DNA of 64,000 nucleotides, from assembly GCA_025698895.1 (NCBI GenBank), contig JAILWO010000001.1, positions 1,709,001 to 1,773,000 on the forward strand. Reading direction: 5' to 3'. The stretch comes from Rhizobiaceae bacterium. Lineage in GTDB: Bacteria; Pseudomonadota; Alphaproteobacteria; Rhizobiales; Rhizobiaceae. The position numbers and the translations under genes are program-made. Shown one piece after another: positions 18,424 through 27,970 of the stretch (positions are counted from its first letter, which is position 1; the number at the start of each line of letters is the position of its first letter). The notes under the pieces are model-generated. The model was not told the origin of the DNA. It saw nothing but the letters and a program-made list of their open reading frames with translations, and made no database searches.

Positions 18424-19841
18424 CCGCGACCCTCGACAAGGCGCTGATCGATCGCTTCGCCGCCATCGTCGGCGAGGCCAATGCGCTGACACAGCCGGAT
18501 GATATCGCGCCCTACATTGCCGAGTTGCGCGGGCTGTGGTCCGGCCGCACCGCGCTTGTTTTGAAACCGGGATCGACGCGGGAAGTTTCGAGTATCCTCT
18601 CGCTCGCGACCGAAACGGGAACGCCCGTCGTCCCGCAGGGGGGCAATACCGGCCTCGTCGGCGGCCAGACGCCCGGGATGGACGGCGGCGAGATCGTGCT
18701 TTCGCTGTCGAGAATGAACCGCATCCGCGAATTCGACCTCGCTTCCAACACGGTGACGGCGGAGGCCGGCGTCGTGCTGCAGGTGCTGCGGGAAGCCGCA
18801 AGCGAGCATGGTCGCCTCTTTCCACTCTCGCTCGGCTCGCAGGGCACGGCCCAGATCGGCGGCAATCTGTCGTCCAATGCCGGTGGCACCGGCGTGCTGG
18901 CCTACGGCAGTGCCCGCGAGCTCTGCCTCGGCGTCGAGGTGGTGCTGCCGACAGGCGAGGTCTTCGACGATCTCAGAAAGCTGAAGAAGGACAACACCGG
19001 CTACGACTTGAAGAACCTGTTCATCGGGGCGGAAGGTACGCTCGGCGTCATCACGGCCGCCGTTTTGAAACTCTATCCGCAACCCAGAGGCCGCGAGGTC
19101 GCCTGGGCGGGCGTCGCCACTCCACAGGCCGCGCTTGACCTCTTCAATCTGGCGCTCGACAGGGCGGGTGGTGCGCTCACCGCCTTCGAACTGATGCAGC
19201 AGACCATCGTCGACTTCGTCCTGAAGCACATTCCCGATACCGTCGCGCCCTTGCAGGGCGATCATTCCTGGCATGTACTGGTCGAGATCTCGTCTGGCCG
19301 CTCGCCTCAGGACGCGCGCGCTCTTATCGAGGAGATTCTCGGCGAGGGGCTGGAGCGTGGTCTGGTCGAGGATGCGGTGCTGGCCGAAAATCTCGCCCAG
19401 GCCTCCGCCTTCTGGCATTTGCGCGAATCGATGTCGGAGGCACAACGACCCGAGGGCGCGTCCATCAAGCACGACATATCCGTGCCGGTCACATCGATTC
19501 CGGCTTTCATCGACAAGGCGGCCGAAGCCGCGCGTTCGGTGTCGCCCGAATGCCGCCTGGCCTGCTTCGGCCATATGGGCGACGGCAATCTGCACTATAA
19601 TATCTCGCAGCCAGTCGGGGCTCGGCCACAGGATTTCCTGAAACTCTATCGGCCCATGAACAAGGCCGTCCACGACGTCGTACGATCCTTCGACGGCTCG
19701 ATCTCCGCCGAGCACGGCATCGGTCGCCTCAAGCGCGAAGAACTGATCGCCACCGCGCCGCCGGTCGCCATCGACCTGATGCGCCGTGTCAAGAAGGCCT
19801 TCGACCCGGCCGGCATCATGAATCCCGGCAAGGTGATCTGA
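18420..19841 (+). CDS. FAD-linked D-2-hydroxyacid dehydrogenase (GlcD/D2HGDH type)
   Basis: A 473-residue flavoprotein of the VAO/PCMH class. The FAD loop PQGGNTGLVGGQ (72-83) and the GNLSSNAGGTGVLAYG segment bind the cofactor. The C-terminal metal site GHMGDGNLHYN and SAEHGIGRLK are typical of D-lactate and D-2-hydroxyglutarate dehydrogenases. The exact substrate cannot be read. It is coupled to tsaC by a four-base overlap. Confidence 0.87.
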   Translation: MTATLDKALIDRFAAIVGEANALTQPDDIAPYIAELRGLWSGRTALVLKPGSTREVSSILSLATETGTPVVPQGGNTGLVGGQTPGMDGGEIVLSLSRMNRIREFDLASNTVTAEAGVVLQVLREAASEHGRLFPLSLGSQGTAQIGGNLSSNAGGTGVLAYGSARELCLGVEVVLPTGEVFDDLRKLKKDNTGYDLKNLFIGAEGTLGVITAAVLKLYPQPRGREVAWAGVATPQAALDLFNLALDRAGGALTAFELMQQTIVDFVLKHIPDTVAPLQGDHSWHVLVEISSGRSPQDARALIEEILGEGLERGLVEDAVLAENLAQASAFWHLRESMSEAQRPEGASIKHDISVPVTSIPAFIDKAAEAARSVSPECRLACFGHMGDGNLHYNISQPVGARPQDFLKLYRPMNKAVHDVVRSFDGSISAEHGIGRLKREELIATAPPVAIDLMRRVKKAFDPAGIMNPGKVI

Positions 19842-20043
19842 CTGTTTACCGGCGGTTCACGGACCTTTCGATTGTCCTGCACCTGGTCCGATTTCGATAA
19901 CCATCCGCGCGATTGCTGAAATTTAACCGCGTTCCTTAAGCGCGGCGGTAAGGCCTCGCGCCTAGTCTCTCCCACAGACGAGACCGGAACAACCGGTCCG
20001 CGAGAACCGCTCGACGGCTCTCAGGAGACAGGGAAAGACAGAC
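19842..20043. other. Non-coding gap between the dehydrogenase and a DUF6101-like gene
   Basis: A 202-base gap with no credible gene. It holds the dyad GACCGG-AACAA-CCGGTC (19982-19998), CCGCG / CGCGG arms around TTCCTTAAG, and a TTAA-N9-TTAA pair. The downstream gene has a clear AGGAGACAGGGAAAGACAGAC leader. A promoter is likely but no strong -35/-10 pair stands out. Confidence 0.5.
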
Positions 20044-20610
20044 ATGAGCACCACCGGATTGAAGCCGGTCTGGGCCGGCGAGGAACTTCGGCTCGACCCG
20101 TTTCGGCTGCCGCAGATCGTCAGCTACGCGACCAGCGACGCCTATGGCGATGTGAGTTTCACCATCGACCATCGCGGTGCAACGGTCAGGCGCGTGCTGC
20201 AAAACAGTGGCCTGCCGGCGGTGATCGCACTCCCGGCAAATTCCTTCCTCGGCGTGGCCGCACGCGCCATCGAGGACGACACCGGCTTTGTCACGGTCAC
20301 GCTGGAGCTTCATCACCGCGATCCGATGCTGTCGGTGCCGCTTCTGGTCGCGCATGATCTCGACGATGTCGCCGCCGACTGGCGCGCATGGGCCGAAGCC
20401 TACCGCTTGCCGATGCTTCTGATCGAGGCCGATGGCGTGGCTCGCACGCTGGAGGAATCGCTCGGCGCGGTGAAGAAGGGCCCGGTTCAGGATCGCCGCA
20501 AGGGCCGCGTATCGGCCCAGCGCCGTCCGCGTTTCCTTGCGCGCCGCAAGATGGCCACGCTCGGCCTGCGCCTCATCGTCGACGGCGAGGAGATCATCGC
20601 ACCAGAGTGA
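20044..20610 (+). CDS. DUF6101-like conserved protein
   Basis: A 188-residue protein with a conserved beta-rich core (LRLDPFRLPQIVSYATSDAYGD, GATVRRVL, FLGVAARAIE, LELHHRDPMLSVPL) and a basic C-terminal stretch (RRKGRVSAQRRPRFLARRK). The pattern is typical of a rhizobial family annotated DUF6101. The basic tail hints at nucleic-acid or membrane contact, which is only inference. Confidence 0.72.
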   Translation: MSTTGLKPVWAGEELRLDPFRLPQIVSYATSDAYGDVSFTIDHRGATVRRVLQNSGLPAVIALPANSFLGVAARAIEDDTGFVTVTLELHHRDPMLSVPLLVAHDLDDVAADWRAWAEAYRLPMLLIEADGVARTLEESLGAVKKGPVQDRRKGRVSAQRRPRFLARRKMATLGLRLIVDGEEIIAPE

Positions 20611-20677
20611 TGGGCGACGCCATTGGCGAACCGGCGTATGGCCACTGCCACACCGGCCATCATCCCTACGTTGGGTC

Positions 20678-21661
20678 TCAGAAATACGGGCTGATGCTCA
20701 CCCAGATCCCGCCGCCGACAAAGCCGAGGAAGATCAGCCAGCCGACCGTATTGTTCGAGTGGAACAGTTTCAGGCACTGGTCGGGGTTGTCGATGTCAAG
20801 CACGCGGATCTGACGCGCTAGGTGCGCGCCTGCCGCCACCAGCCCTGCAAGCGCGGGCATGGGCGCGGCCGCGTTGGCCACGGCCACCGCCATGAACAGG
20901 AGCGCCCCGCCATACAGGAAGGTGAGCCACCGTTTCGTGTTCGCGCCGAACAGCAGCGCGGTCGAACGAACACCGACGATGGCGTCGTCTTCCTTGTCCT
21001 GATGGGCGTAGATCGTGTCGTAGCCGATCACCCACAGGATCGAGCCGAAATAAAGCAGCAGCGGTGCCAGCGTCAGATCGCCGAACAGCGCGGCCCATCC
21101 CATCAGCGCGCCCCATGAGAAGGCGAGCCCGAGGAAGAACTGCGGCCAGTCGGTGAAGCGCTTCGCGAAGGGGTAGATCGCGACCACCGCAAGTGAGGCA
21201 ATGCCGAGCAGGATGGTGAAGGAATTGAACTGCAAAAGCACGACCAGCCCGATCAGCGCCTGCCCGACGAGAAACGCCCAGGCCTGCCTGCGGCTCACCT
21301 GTCCCGAAGGCAACGGCCGCGAGCGCGTGCGCTCCACTTGCGCGTCGATCCCCTCGTCGACGATGTCGTTATAGGTGCAGCCCGCGCCGCGCATGGCGAC
21401 AGCGCCGACGAAGAAGAGCAGCAGGTGCCAGATCGACGGCAGGGTTGTCGCCAGCGGTTCGCCCGGCCGCGCATAGGCCGTGGCCGCCAGTGCCGCCGAC
21501 CACCAGCAAGGCCACAGCAGAAGCTGCCAGCCGATCGGCCGGTCCCAGCGCGCGAGCTGCGCATAGGGCCATACCGCGCGCGGCAGGACGCGGTAGACCC
21601 AGTGGCCTGTCGGTGCGTCCGCAACCCGGCCGCGCAGGCCCTTCGACTGGATGATGTCCAT
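20678..21661 (-). CDS. ubiA: 4-hydroxybenzoate polyprenyltransferase
   Basis: UbiA joins 4-hydroxybenzoate to the polyprenyl chain in ubiquinone synthesis, using the product of the synthase at 8705. The 327-residue membrane protein has about eight hydrophobic helices. Both aspartate motifs are present: NDIVDEGIDAQVERTRSRP (from Asn98) and YDTIYAHQDKEDD. The start MDIIQSKGLR at 21661 was chosen over one 75 bases upstream for family fit. Confidence 0.94.
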   Translation of the reverse strand: MDIIQSKGLRGRVADAPTGHWVYRVLPRAVWPYAQLARWDRPIGWQLLLWPCWWSAALAATAYARPGEPLATTLPSIWHLLLFFVGAVAMRGAGCTYNDIVDEGIDAQVERTRSRPLPSGQVSRRQAWAFLVGQALIGLVVLLQFNSFTILLGIASLAVVAIYPFAKRFTDWPQFFLGLAFSWGALMGWAALFGDLTLAPLLLYFGSILWVIGYDTIYAHQDKEDDAIVGVRSTALLFGANTKRWLTFLYGGALLFMAVAVANAAAPMPALAGLVAAGAHLARQIRVLDIDNPDQCLKLFHSNNTVGWLIFLGFVGGGIWVSISPYF

Positions 21662-21851
21662 GGATGTGGAGTGGCAGGGTCGGGATCGAGCGTCAAGCGT
21701 CCGGCATATTCGCGGGCTGTTGCGACCAACGAGCAATGCGGGGATCGCCGCACTGTTGGGATCGTCGGTTCCATGGCTTGTTCCGCCGGCGCATACCAGC
21801 TAGCCACATTCCGCGCGCGGCAATGCGCCTAGTAATGGAAGAACAGCTCGG

Positions 21852-23126
21852 ATGAATGTCCTCCTCATCGGTTCCGGCGGTCGCGAACATGCGCTGGCAT
21901 GGAAGCTCGCCGCCTCGCCGCTTCTCACGAAGCTCTACGCTGCGCCCGGCAATCCCGGCATCGCGCGCGAGGCCGAATGCGTGGTGCTCGACGTCACCGA
22001 CCACGCCGCGGTCGCGGCCTTCTGCAAGACCCGTTCGGTTGATCTGGTCGTCGTTGGTCCCGAGGCGCCGCTGGTCGCGGGCCTTGCCGACAACCTGGCC
22101 GCCGAGGGCATTCGCGTCTTCGGGCCGGGTCGCGCGGCCGCGCAGCTCGAAGGCTCCAAGGGCTTCACCAAGGATCTATGCGCCCGCTTTGGCATCCCCA
22201 CCGCCGCCTATGGCCGATTCAATAACGCGCCCAAGGCCAAAGCCTATCTTCGCGGCGTCGGCGCGCCGGTCGTGGTCAAGGCCGACGGGCTGGCCGCCGG
22301 CAAGGGCGTCACCATCGCCACGACGAGGGACGAAGCCGCCAATGCCATTGACGACTGCTTCGAGGGTCGTTTCGGCGAGGCGGGCGCCGAAGTGGTGATC
22401 GAGGAGTTTCTCGAAGGCGAGGAGGTTTCCTTCTTTTGCCTGTGCGACGGCACGACCGCTTTGCCGTTCGGCTCCGCCCAGGATCACAAGCGCGTCGGAG
22501 ACGGCGATACCGGCCCCAACACGGGGGGCATGGGCGCTTATTCGCCCGCACCCGTCATGACGCCTGACATAGAAGAACGGGTAATGCGCGAGATCGTCGA
22601 GCCCACCTTGAAGGGCATGGCCGAACTCGGCTCGCCCTTCACCGGCGTGCTGTTCGCAGGGCTGATGCTGACCGCCGACGGGCCGAAGCTGATCGAATAC
22701 AATGTCCGCTTCGGCGATCCAGAATGCCAGGTGCTGATGATGCGTCTGAAGGACGACCTGCTTGTGCTGATGAACGCGGCCGTCGACTCCCAGTTGGCGC
22801 ACATGTCGGCGCGCTGGCGCGACGAAGCCGCGCTCACCGTCGTCTTGGCTGCGAAGGGCTATCCGGGAACGCCGGCGAAAGGCGGCGCGCTCGGCGGCCT
22901 CGACGAGGCTGCGGGAGACGATGTCGTGATCTTCCATGCCGGCACTGCAGGCACGGATGACGGCCTTGTCGCCGCTGGCGGCCGTGTGCTGGCGGTCACC
23001 GCCATCGCACCCACCGTCGGCGAAGCGCAGCGCCGCGCCTATGCCGCCGTCGATACGATCGACTTTCCCGACGGCTTCTGCCGCCGCGACATCGGCTGGC
23101 GCGCAGTCGAGAGGGAAGGGAACTGA
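21852..23126 (+). CDS. purD: Phosphoribosylamine--glycine ligase (GAR synthetase)
   Basis: PurD catalyses the second step of purine synthesis with an ATP-grasp fold. The 424-residue protein opens [19 protein letters not shown], the standard family start. It has [13 protein letters not shown], the metal-binding [16 protein letters not shown] block and [27 protein letters not shown]. It is divergent from ubiA across a 190-base gap that must carry both promoters; no riboswitch pattern was seen there. Confidence 0.97.
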   Translation: MNVLLIGSGGREHALAWKLAASPLLTKLYAAPGNPGIAREAECVVLDVTDHAAVAAFCKTRSVDLVVVGPEAPLVAGLADNLAAEGIRVFGPGRAAAQLEGSKGFTKDLCARFGIPTAAYGRFNNAPKAKAYLRGVGAPVVVKADGLAAGKGVTIATTRDEAANAIDDCFEGRFGEAGAEVVIEEFLEGEEVSFFCLCDGTTALPFGSAQDHKRVGDGDTGPNTGGMGAYSPAPVMTPDIEERVMREIVEPTLKGMAELGSPFTGVLFAGLMLTADGPKLIEYNVRFGDPECQVLMMRLKDDLLVLMNAAVDSQLAHMSARWRDEAALTVVLAAKGYPGTPAKGGALGGLDEAAGDDVVIFHAGTAGTDDGLVAAGGRVLAVTAIAPTVGEAQRRAYAAVDTIDFPDGFCRRDIGWRAVEREGN

Positions 23127-23203
23127 TAATCTCTATCGCGGCCCCGCGGCCGGATGCTTCAGAGGTTCCGGCGCCTTGGTGGTTTCCGGCGTCGAGGCTG
23201 TCG

Positions 23204-24265
23204 TCAGCGCATCCCCAGAGGGATGGTTCCGACCCAGGCGAGATGGCCGTCTCGCCTGGCCGCCATCAGTTCGGCAAGCCCGATCACAGGTATGCCTGGC
23301 GTCGGCAGATGCCGGCGCTGCCCCGCCGCCCGGTACGCCTCGGCCAGTTCGGCCACGAGATCGCGCGTCACCGCCGCATAAGTGAGCGGAACCTTGGCTT
23401 TCAGCCCGTCGGCTCGAGCAATCGGCACCGGCACGCTGGCCATCACCCGCTCGGATCCGTCAACCAGTCCGCCAAAGGGCCATGCATGGCGCAGCGCGTC
23501 CTCACTCATTGCGGCCACGTTCACGTCGATGTCATGATGGACGCCGGGCACCCGGTAGGGACAGCTTTTGACGTTGCAGTTGGCCTGCGCTGAGAACTGC
23601 CACAGCGCGTAGCTGTCCCAGTTGCCCTTTGGAAAATGCAGGCCAATCTCCGGCTTGTAGCGCGCATACCACAGGTGCAGCCGCGACAGGAGCGGATAGC
23701 GGTCACGGTTGGCCGCGATGTGCATGGCGGTCGTGCCGTTTGTATAGAGTACCGGAAAGCGTCCCAGCCGCCTGCGGATATGCCGCGCGAACTCCTCCGC
23801 GTCCTCGAGCGACATCCACTTCTCAGGATCGTTCTCCTCGATGTCGATGGCGATAAGGTCGTTCTCGTCGGGCCGCGCATAGTCGATCAGATGGTTGGCC
23901 TGCTCGATCGGGTCGCCGGGCCGGCCGAGGTGATAGACGCCCCATTCCATCCCGAGCGCCTTCGCCACCGTCTTACGGGTATGATAGAGTTCCTTGGCGA
24001 CTGAATAGCGCAGCCACAGTGCCCGACACAGCCGGCGTTCGGTCTCGTTGCCCTTGCAATGATAATCGGGCGGCAGCCCGTCCGAACCCTTGTTGATGAA
24101 GCCGGCGATCCGCTTGTCGGTCGCAAGCTGCCCCCAATCGATCGGATTGTTCTCGTAGGCGTCGATGACGATCGCCCGGTCGCTGCGCTTCCAGGGCTCC
24201 GAAAAGTCCGAGGCCAACGCCGGCGTCGCAAACGTCGCCGCGCATAGCGCAGCCCACGCGGTCAT
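23204..24265 (-). CDS. Exported GH25 lysozyme-like glycoside hydrolase
   Basis: The 353-residue protein has a short signal peptide (TAWAALCAATFATPALA) followed by a GH25 barrel. The paired acids of the family are in IAIDIEENDPEKW (Asp141 and Glu143), and other blocks include GFINKGSDG, EWGVYHLGRPGDP, LYTNGTTAMH and LWQFSAQANC. GH25 enzymes cut peptidoglycan between MurNAc and GlcNAc. The upstream in-frame residues do not resemble the family, so the ATG at 24265 was used. Confidence 0.83.
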   Translation of the reverse strand: MTAWAALCAATFATPALASDFSEPWKRSDRAIVIDAYENNPIDWGQLATDKRIAGFINKGSDGLPPDYHCKGNETERRLCRALWLRYSVAKELYHTRKTVAKALGMEWGVYHLGRPGDPIEQANHLIDYARPDENDLIAIDIEENDPEKWMSLEDAEEFARHIRRRLGRFPVLYTNGTTAMHIAANRDRYPLLSRLHLWYARYKPEIGLHFPKGNWDSYALWQFSAQANCNVKSCPYRVPGVHHDIDVNVAAMSEDALRHAWPFGGLVDGSERVMASVPVPIARADGLKAKVPLTYAAVTRDLVAELAEAYRAAGQRRHLPTPGIPVIGLAELMAARRDGHLAWVGTIPLGMR

Positions 24266-24387
24266 GGCAATCAGCCGCAATCGTCCTGGCAACAGTCCCG
24301 TCCTTCCTTGAGGCAGCCGATGGTGGAAGCCTTTGGTAAACGAAATGCCAACATTCCGCCCACGTAGATAACGGCTGCCCGTGGCGC

Positions 24388-24615
24388 CTATTCCGCTCGG
24401 CCGGCCATCGGGTCCGGCGCCGGCGTGGTGGGCGCAGTCCCCTCGGACAGTCTCTTGCCGTGATGCGCCAGGGAACAATTTGGGGAGCACAGAACGCCGC
24501 GGTCGCACCAATAGGCCGGGCCGTCGGCGATGTTGCCGTGCCAATAGTGGAACAGCGGAGAGCCGAACGGCACGCCGCACTCAATGCAGCGGATGGTCTC
24601 TGGGCGGGCGAGCAT
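24388..24615 (-). CDS. Small zinc-ribbon-like protein
   Basis: A 75-residue protein. A CxxC pair at Cys10 and Cys13 (IRCIECGVPFGSP) is followed by a second cysteine cluster (WCDRGVLCSPNC), which together could bind one zinc. The C-terminus is Pro-rich and ends at AGRAE. It is embedded in a much longer antisense open frame whose remainder is a shadow of the acyl-CoA dehydrogenase. Function is unknown. Confidence 0.65.
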   Translation of the reverse strand: MLARPETIRCIECGVPFGSPLFHYWHGNIADGPAYWCDRGVLCSPNCSLAHHGKRLSEGTAPTTPAPDPMAGRAE

Positions 24616-24744
24616 GGCGTTGATCCCGTGTCGATGTTTGACGTTTACGTCAGGCGTCGCTACTCGACAATGCCGAAAGGCGAATGGCGTCGGCCGATCG
24701 GCTGCCTCACATTCACCGTCGAAATCCACTTGCGGAGAACACCC

Positions 24745-26514
24745 ATGTATCGCGCCCCGGTCGCAGAGATCGCCTTCACTCTCAAGCATGTCGCGGGGCT
24801 CGGGGCAGCACTGGAAAGCGATGCCTTCGACGACCTGTCCGACGACCTGGTCGATGCGATCCTCACCGAAGCCGGTCGCTTTGCGACCGAGGAGGTCGCG
24901 CCGCTGCACAGGGTCGGCGATGAGGTCGGCGCGGTTTTGAAGGATGGCGAAGTCACCATGCCACCTGGCTGGAAGGACCTCTATCGCCGCTGGATCGAGG
25001 GCGGCTGGAACGCGCTCACCGGTCCGGCCGAGTTTGGCGGCCAGGGTCTGCCGACCATGCTGGGCGTGGCGACGCTGGAAATGTGGAACTCCGGCTCCAT
25101 GGCCTTTGGCATCGGCCCGACGCTGACCTTCGGCGCGATCGAGGCGCTCCACAGCCACGCCTCGGACGAGCTCAAGGCGAAATATCTCGAAAAGATCGTC
25201 TCCGGCGAATGGATGGGCACGATGAACCTGACCGAGCCGCAGGCCGGTTCGGATCTCGGCGCGCTGCGCGCCCGTGCCGAGCCGGTTGGCGACGGCACCT
25301 ACCGGATCTTCGGTCAGAAGATCTTCATCACTTATGGCGAGCACGATTTCACCGACAACATCGTGCATCTGGTGCTCGCCCGCCTGCCCGGCGCACCCGC
25401 CGGCACCAAGGGCATCTCGCTGTTCCTCGTGCCGAAGTTCCTGGTCGGCGACGACGGTTCGCTCGGTGCGCGCAATGACGTCTTCTGTTCGGCCATCGAG
25501 CACAAGCTCGGCATCCATGCCTCGCCGACCTGCACCATGATCTACGGAGACGGGAAGGCCGACGGCGAGCCCGGCGCCATCGGCTGGCTCATCGGCGAGG
25601 AGAATCGCGGCCTTGCCTGCATGTTCACCATGATGAATTCCGCCCGCCTGTCCGTCGGCATCCAGGGGGTCGCGGTGGCCGAGACCGCTACCCAGAAGGC
25701 GCTCGACTACGCCCGTGAGCGCCGCCAGGGCCGCGCGCCGGGCGATAAGGGGGATCAGATGAGCCCCATCATCGGCCATCCCGATATCCGCCGCACGCTG
25801 CTCACCATGAAGGGGCTGACGTTCGCGGCGCGCTCCATCTGCTATGCCTGCGCGCATGCTATCGACATGGCAGATACGGTCGGGGATGGCGAGGCAGCTC
25901 ACTGGCGCGACCGGGCAGGTCTCCTCACCCCGCTCGCCAAGGCCTTCCCGACCGACATCGGCGTCGAGGTCGCCTCGATGGGCGTTCAGGTCCATGGCGG
26001 CATGGGCTTCATCGAGGAAACCGGCGCGGCCAGCCTCTATCGCGACGCACGCATCGCGCCGATATACGAGGGCACCAACGGCATCCAGGCGATCGACCTC
26101 GTCACCCGCAAGCTGCCGCTCGGTGGTGGCGGCCATGTCGAGGGTTTCATCGCCGAACTCAGGGCCGACGTGGAAAAGCTCCGCACCTCCAACATGGCGG
26201 GCCTCGGCGGAGCGGCCGGCCGTTTGTCGGACGCGCTCGACGATCTCGCCGCCGCCACGGCCTGGCTCAAATCCGCCCTGGCGGAAGGACGGCAGGAAGA
26301 CGCACTTGCCGGCGCCACGCCCTATCTCAGGCTCTTCTCGCTGGCTGCCGGCGGCGCCTACGCCGCCCGCGCCGTCCTCGCCGACAGGGATCGCGCCGCG
26401 CTCTGCCGCTTCTATGCCGACAACATCGTCGGGGAGACAGCGGGGCTGAAGGAACGCGTCATCGGGGGCGCGGAAAGCCTGCGCGCGGCCTCCTCCCTTC
26501 TCGATGCCGCGTGA
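24745..26514 (+). CDS. Acyl-CoA dehydrogenase (FadE-like, long form)
   Basis: A 589-residue flavoprotein that oxidises acyl-CoA to trans-2-enoyl-CoA and passes electrons to ETF. It has the extended N-terminal YRAPVAEIAFTLKHVAGL block and the FAD loop MNLTEPQAGSDLGALRARA. The predicted catalytic Glu is in IYEGTNGIQAIDL, and the C-terminal extension is typical of this long subfamily. The ATG at 24745 is used because the conserved N-terminus starts there. A crotonase gene follows 10 bases later, suggesting one beta-oxidation operon. Confidence 0.93.
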   Translation: MYRAPVAEIAFTLKHVAGLGAALESDAFDDLSDDLVDAILTEAGRFATEEVAPLHRVGDEVGAVLKDGEVTMPPGWKDLYRRWIEGGWNALTGPAEFGGQGLPTMLGVATLEMWNSGSMAFGIGPTLTFGAIEALHSHASDELKAKYLEKIVSGEWMGTMNLTEPQAGSDLGALRARAEPVGDGTYRIFGQKIFITYGEHDFTDNIVHLVLARLPGAPAGTKGISLFLVPKFLVGDDGSLGARNDVFCSAIEHKLGIHASPTCTMIYGDGKADGEPGAIGWLIGEENRGLACMFTMMNSARLSVGIQGVAVAETATQKALDYARERRQGRAPGDKGDQMSPIIGHPDIRRTLLTMKGLTFAARSICYACAHAIDMADTVGDGEAAHWRDRAGLLTPLAKAFPTDIGVEVASMGVQVHGGMGFIEETGAASLYRDARIAPIYEGTNGIQAIDLVTRKLPLGGGGHVEGFIAELRADVEKLRTSNMAGLGGAAGRLSDALDDLAAATAWLKSALAEGRQEDALAGATPYLRLFSLAAGGAYAARAVLADRDRAALCRFYADNIVGETAGLKERVIGGAESLRAASSLLDAA

Positions 26515-26524
26515 GGAGGTCACC

Positions 26525-27274
26525 ATGACCGAGCACATCGAGATCGGCCGCGACGGTGGCGTCCAGACCATCCGCATGAACCGTCCCGACAAGAAGAACG
26601 CGCTCACCCGCGCCATGTATGCGGCTATGGCCGCCGCGCTGACCGGCGGCGACGACGATCCGGACATCCGTTGCCATCTGCTGATGGGGGTGCCCGGCGC
26701 CTTTACCTCCGGCAACGACATCGCCGACTTCATGGCGATCGCCATGGGCGGCGAGGGCGGGCGCGAGGTCGGTGATTTCCTTCTTGCCCTGGCTACGGCG
26801 AAGAAGCCCGTCCTGTCGGCCGTGGACGGGATCGCGGTGGGTGTCGGCGCGACGATCCATTTCCACTGCGACCTGACCTGGGCCACGCCCCGCACGAATT
26901 TCCACACCTCCTTCGTCGATCTCGGCCTGGTGCCGGAAGCTGGCTCCAGCCTGCTTGCCCCGCGCCTTATGGGTCGTCAGGGCGCCTTCGCCATGCTGGG
27001 GCTGGCCGAGCCCTTGCCCGCCGAGAAGGCGCTGGCGATGGGCTTCATCCACACGGTGGTATCGGAGGACGAATTGGAGGCCGCCGCGCTGGAAGGCGCG
27101 CGTCGCGTCGCCGCCAAACCGCCCAAAGCGCTCAGGATCGCTCGTGACCTGATGCTGGGCGACCGCGCCGAACTGGTCGAGCGCATCCGCGTCGAGAGCG
27201 ATCATTTCCGCCAGCGCCTGCGCTCGGAGGAAGCAAAGGCCGCCTTCACCGCCTTCATGTCGAGGAAGAAGTAG
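26525..27274 (+). CDS. Enoyl-CoA hydratase/isomerase family protein
   Basis: A 249-residue crotonase. The oxyanion-hole segments are FTSGNDIADFM (60-70) and DGIAVGVGAT (101-110). Only one of the two usual hydratase glutamates is visible: Glu138 in GLVPEAGSS. The other position falls in FHTSFVDLGL, so isomerase or atypical hydratase activity is possible. A GGAGG ribosome site precedes ATG 26525. It is co-transcribed with the acyl-CoA dehydrogenase. Confidence 0.88.
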   Translation: MTEHIEIGRDGGVQTIRMNRPDKKNALTRAMYAAMAAALTGGDDDPDIRCHLLMGVPGAFTSGNDIADFMAIAMGGEGGREVGDFLLALATAKKPVLSAVDGIAVGVGATIHFHCDLTWATPRTNFHTSFVDLGLVPEAGSSLLAPRLMGRQGAFAMLGLAEPLPAEKALAMGFIHTVVSEDELEAAALEGARRVAAKPPKALRIARDLMLGDRAELVERIRVESDHFRQRLRSEEAKAAFTAFMSRKK

Positions 27275-27294
27275 CGCCTTCATAGGCGCTCCGT

Positions 27295-27918
27295 TTACGG
27301 ATAGAGTCTCTCCTTCTCCCAGCCGCCGTGCTCGTTGGCCCTGAACGCCACCCGGTCGTGGAGCCGGAATGGCCGGTCGTGCCAGAACTCGATCTGACGG
27401 GGCAGAACACGAAAGCCCGACCAGTGCGGCGGGCGCGGAATATCGCCGACCGGATAGCGCGCGGTGAACTCGGCCACCGCCTTCTCCAGAGCGAAACGGC
27501 TTTCCAGCGGACGCGACTGTTTCGAGGCCCAGGCGCCGATGCGGCTGCCGCGCGGGCGGCTCGCGTAGTAGGCGTCGGCTTCCGCGTCCGTCACGATCTC
27601 CACCGGCCCGCGCACGCGCACCTGCCGTCGCAGCGACTTCCAGTGAAACAGGAGTGCGGCCTTCATCGAGCCCAGCAGCTCGCGCCCCTTGGTGCTCTCG
27701 AAATTGGTGTAGAACACGAAGCCGCGTTCATCGAGCCCCTTGAGCAGAACCATGCGCGCGTTCGGCAGGCCGTCCCCGTCCACGGTCGCCAGCGCCATCG
27801 CGTTGGGGTCGTTCGGTTCGGTCCGGCCGGCGTCGTCCAACCATTGCGCAAACAGCTTCAGCGGCTCTTCGGCCAGCGTGAAGTCACCATCCGTTGTAGG
27901 TAAATCCAAGGTTCTCAA
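27295..27918 (-). CDS. pdxH: Pyridoxine/pyridoxamine 5'-phosphate oxidase with altered 5' end
   Basis: PdxH oxidises PNP or PMP to pyridoxal 5'-phosphate with FMN. The body is canonical from [17 protein letters not shown] onward, with [35 protein letters not shown] and the C-terminal [19 protein letters not shown]. No ATG precedes this conserved start; the first available start is TTG at 27918. The ~40 bases encoding [12 protein letters not shown] are AT-richer than the rest and merge into the prophage end, so the insertion seems to have replaced the native start. Confidence 0.9.
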   Translation of the reverse strand: MRTLDLPTTDGDFTLAEEPLKLFAQWLDDAGRTEPNDPNAMALATVDGDGLPNARMVLLKGLDERGFVFYTNFESTKGRELLGSMKAALLFHWKSLRRQVRVRGPVEIVTDAEADAYYASRPRGSRIGAWASKQSRPLESRFALEKAVAEFTARYPVGDIPRPPHWSGFRVLPRQIEFWHDRPFRLHDRVAFRANEHGGWEKERLYP

Positions 27919-27970
27919 TGCCTTACAGCGTGGGTTCCAAAGGGTTCCAGAAACGAGGTTTCCAAGGTCA
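27898..27970. other. Probable left prophage attachment region (attL)
   Basis: The boundary of host pdxH and the integrase gene. TCCAAGGT occurs at 27905-27912 and again at 27961-27968, with GGTTCCA at 27933-27939 and 27943-27949 between them. Clustered short repeats like these are typical of integrase core or arm sites. No tRNA is present. The matching attR should lie beyond the right edge of the window. Confidence 0.55.

Noticed and set aside
18138-19715. A 525-codon open frame on the minus strand
   Set aside because: Antisense shadow of the FAD-linked dehydrogenase; no domain pattern is visible.
19922-19940. TTAA-N9-TTAA as a CtrA site
   Set aside because: The spacing of the CtrA consensus is seven bases, so this pair does not fit.
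24388-26907. A very long open frame on the minus strand
   Set aside because: Only its last 75 codons look like a gene. The rest is antisense to the acyl-CoA dehydrogenase and crotonase genes and has repetitive, non-protein-like composition.
27898-27970. A tRNA gene as the prophage insertion site
   Set aside because: No cloverleaf-like sequence or T-loop pattern was seen. The site is instead the 5' end of pdxH.
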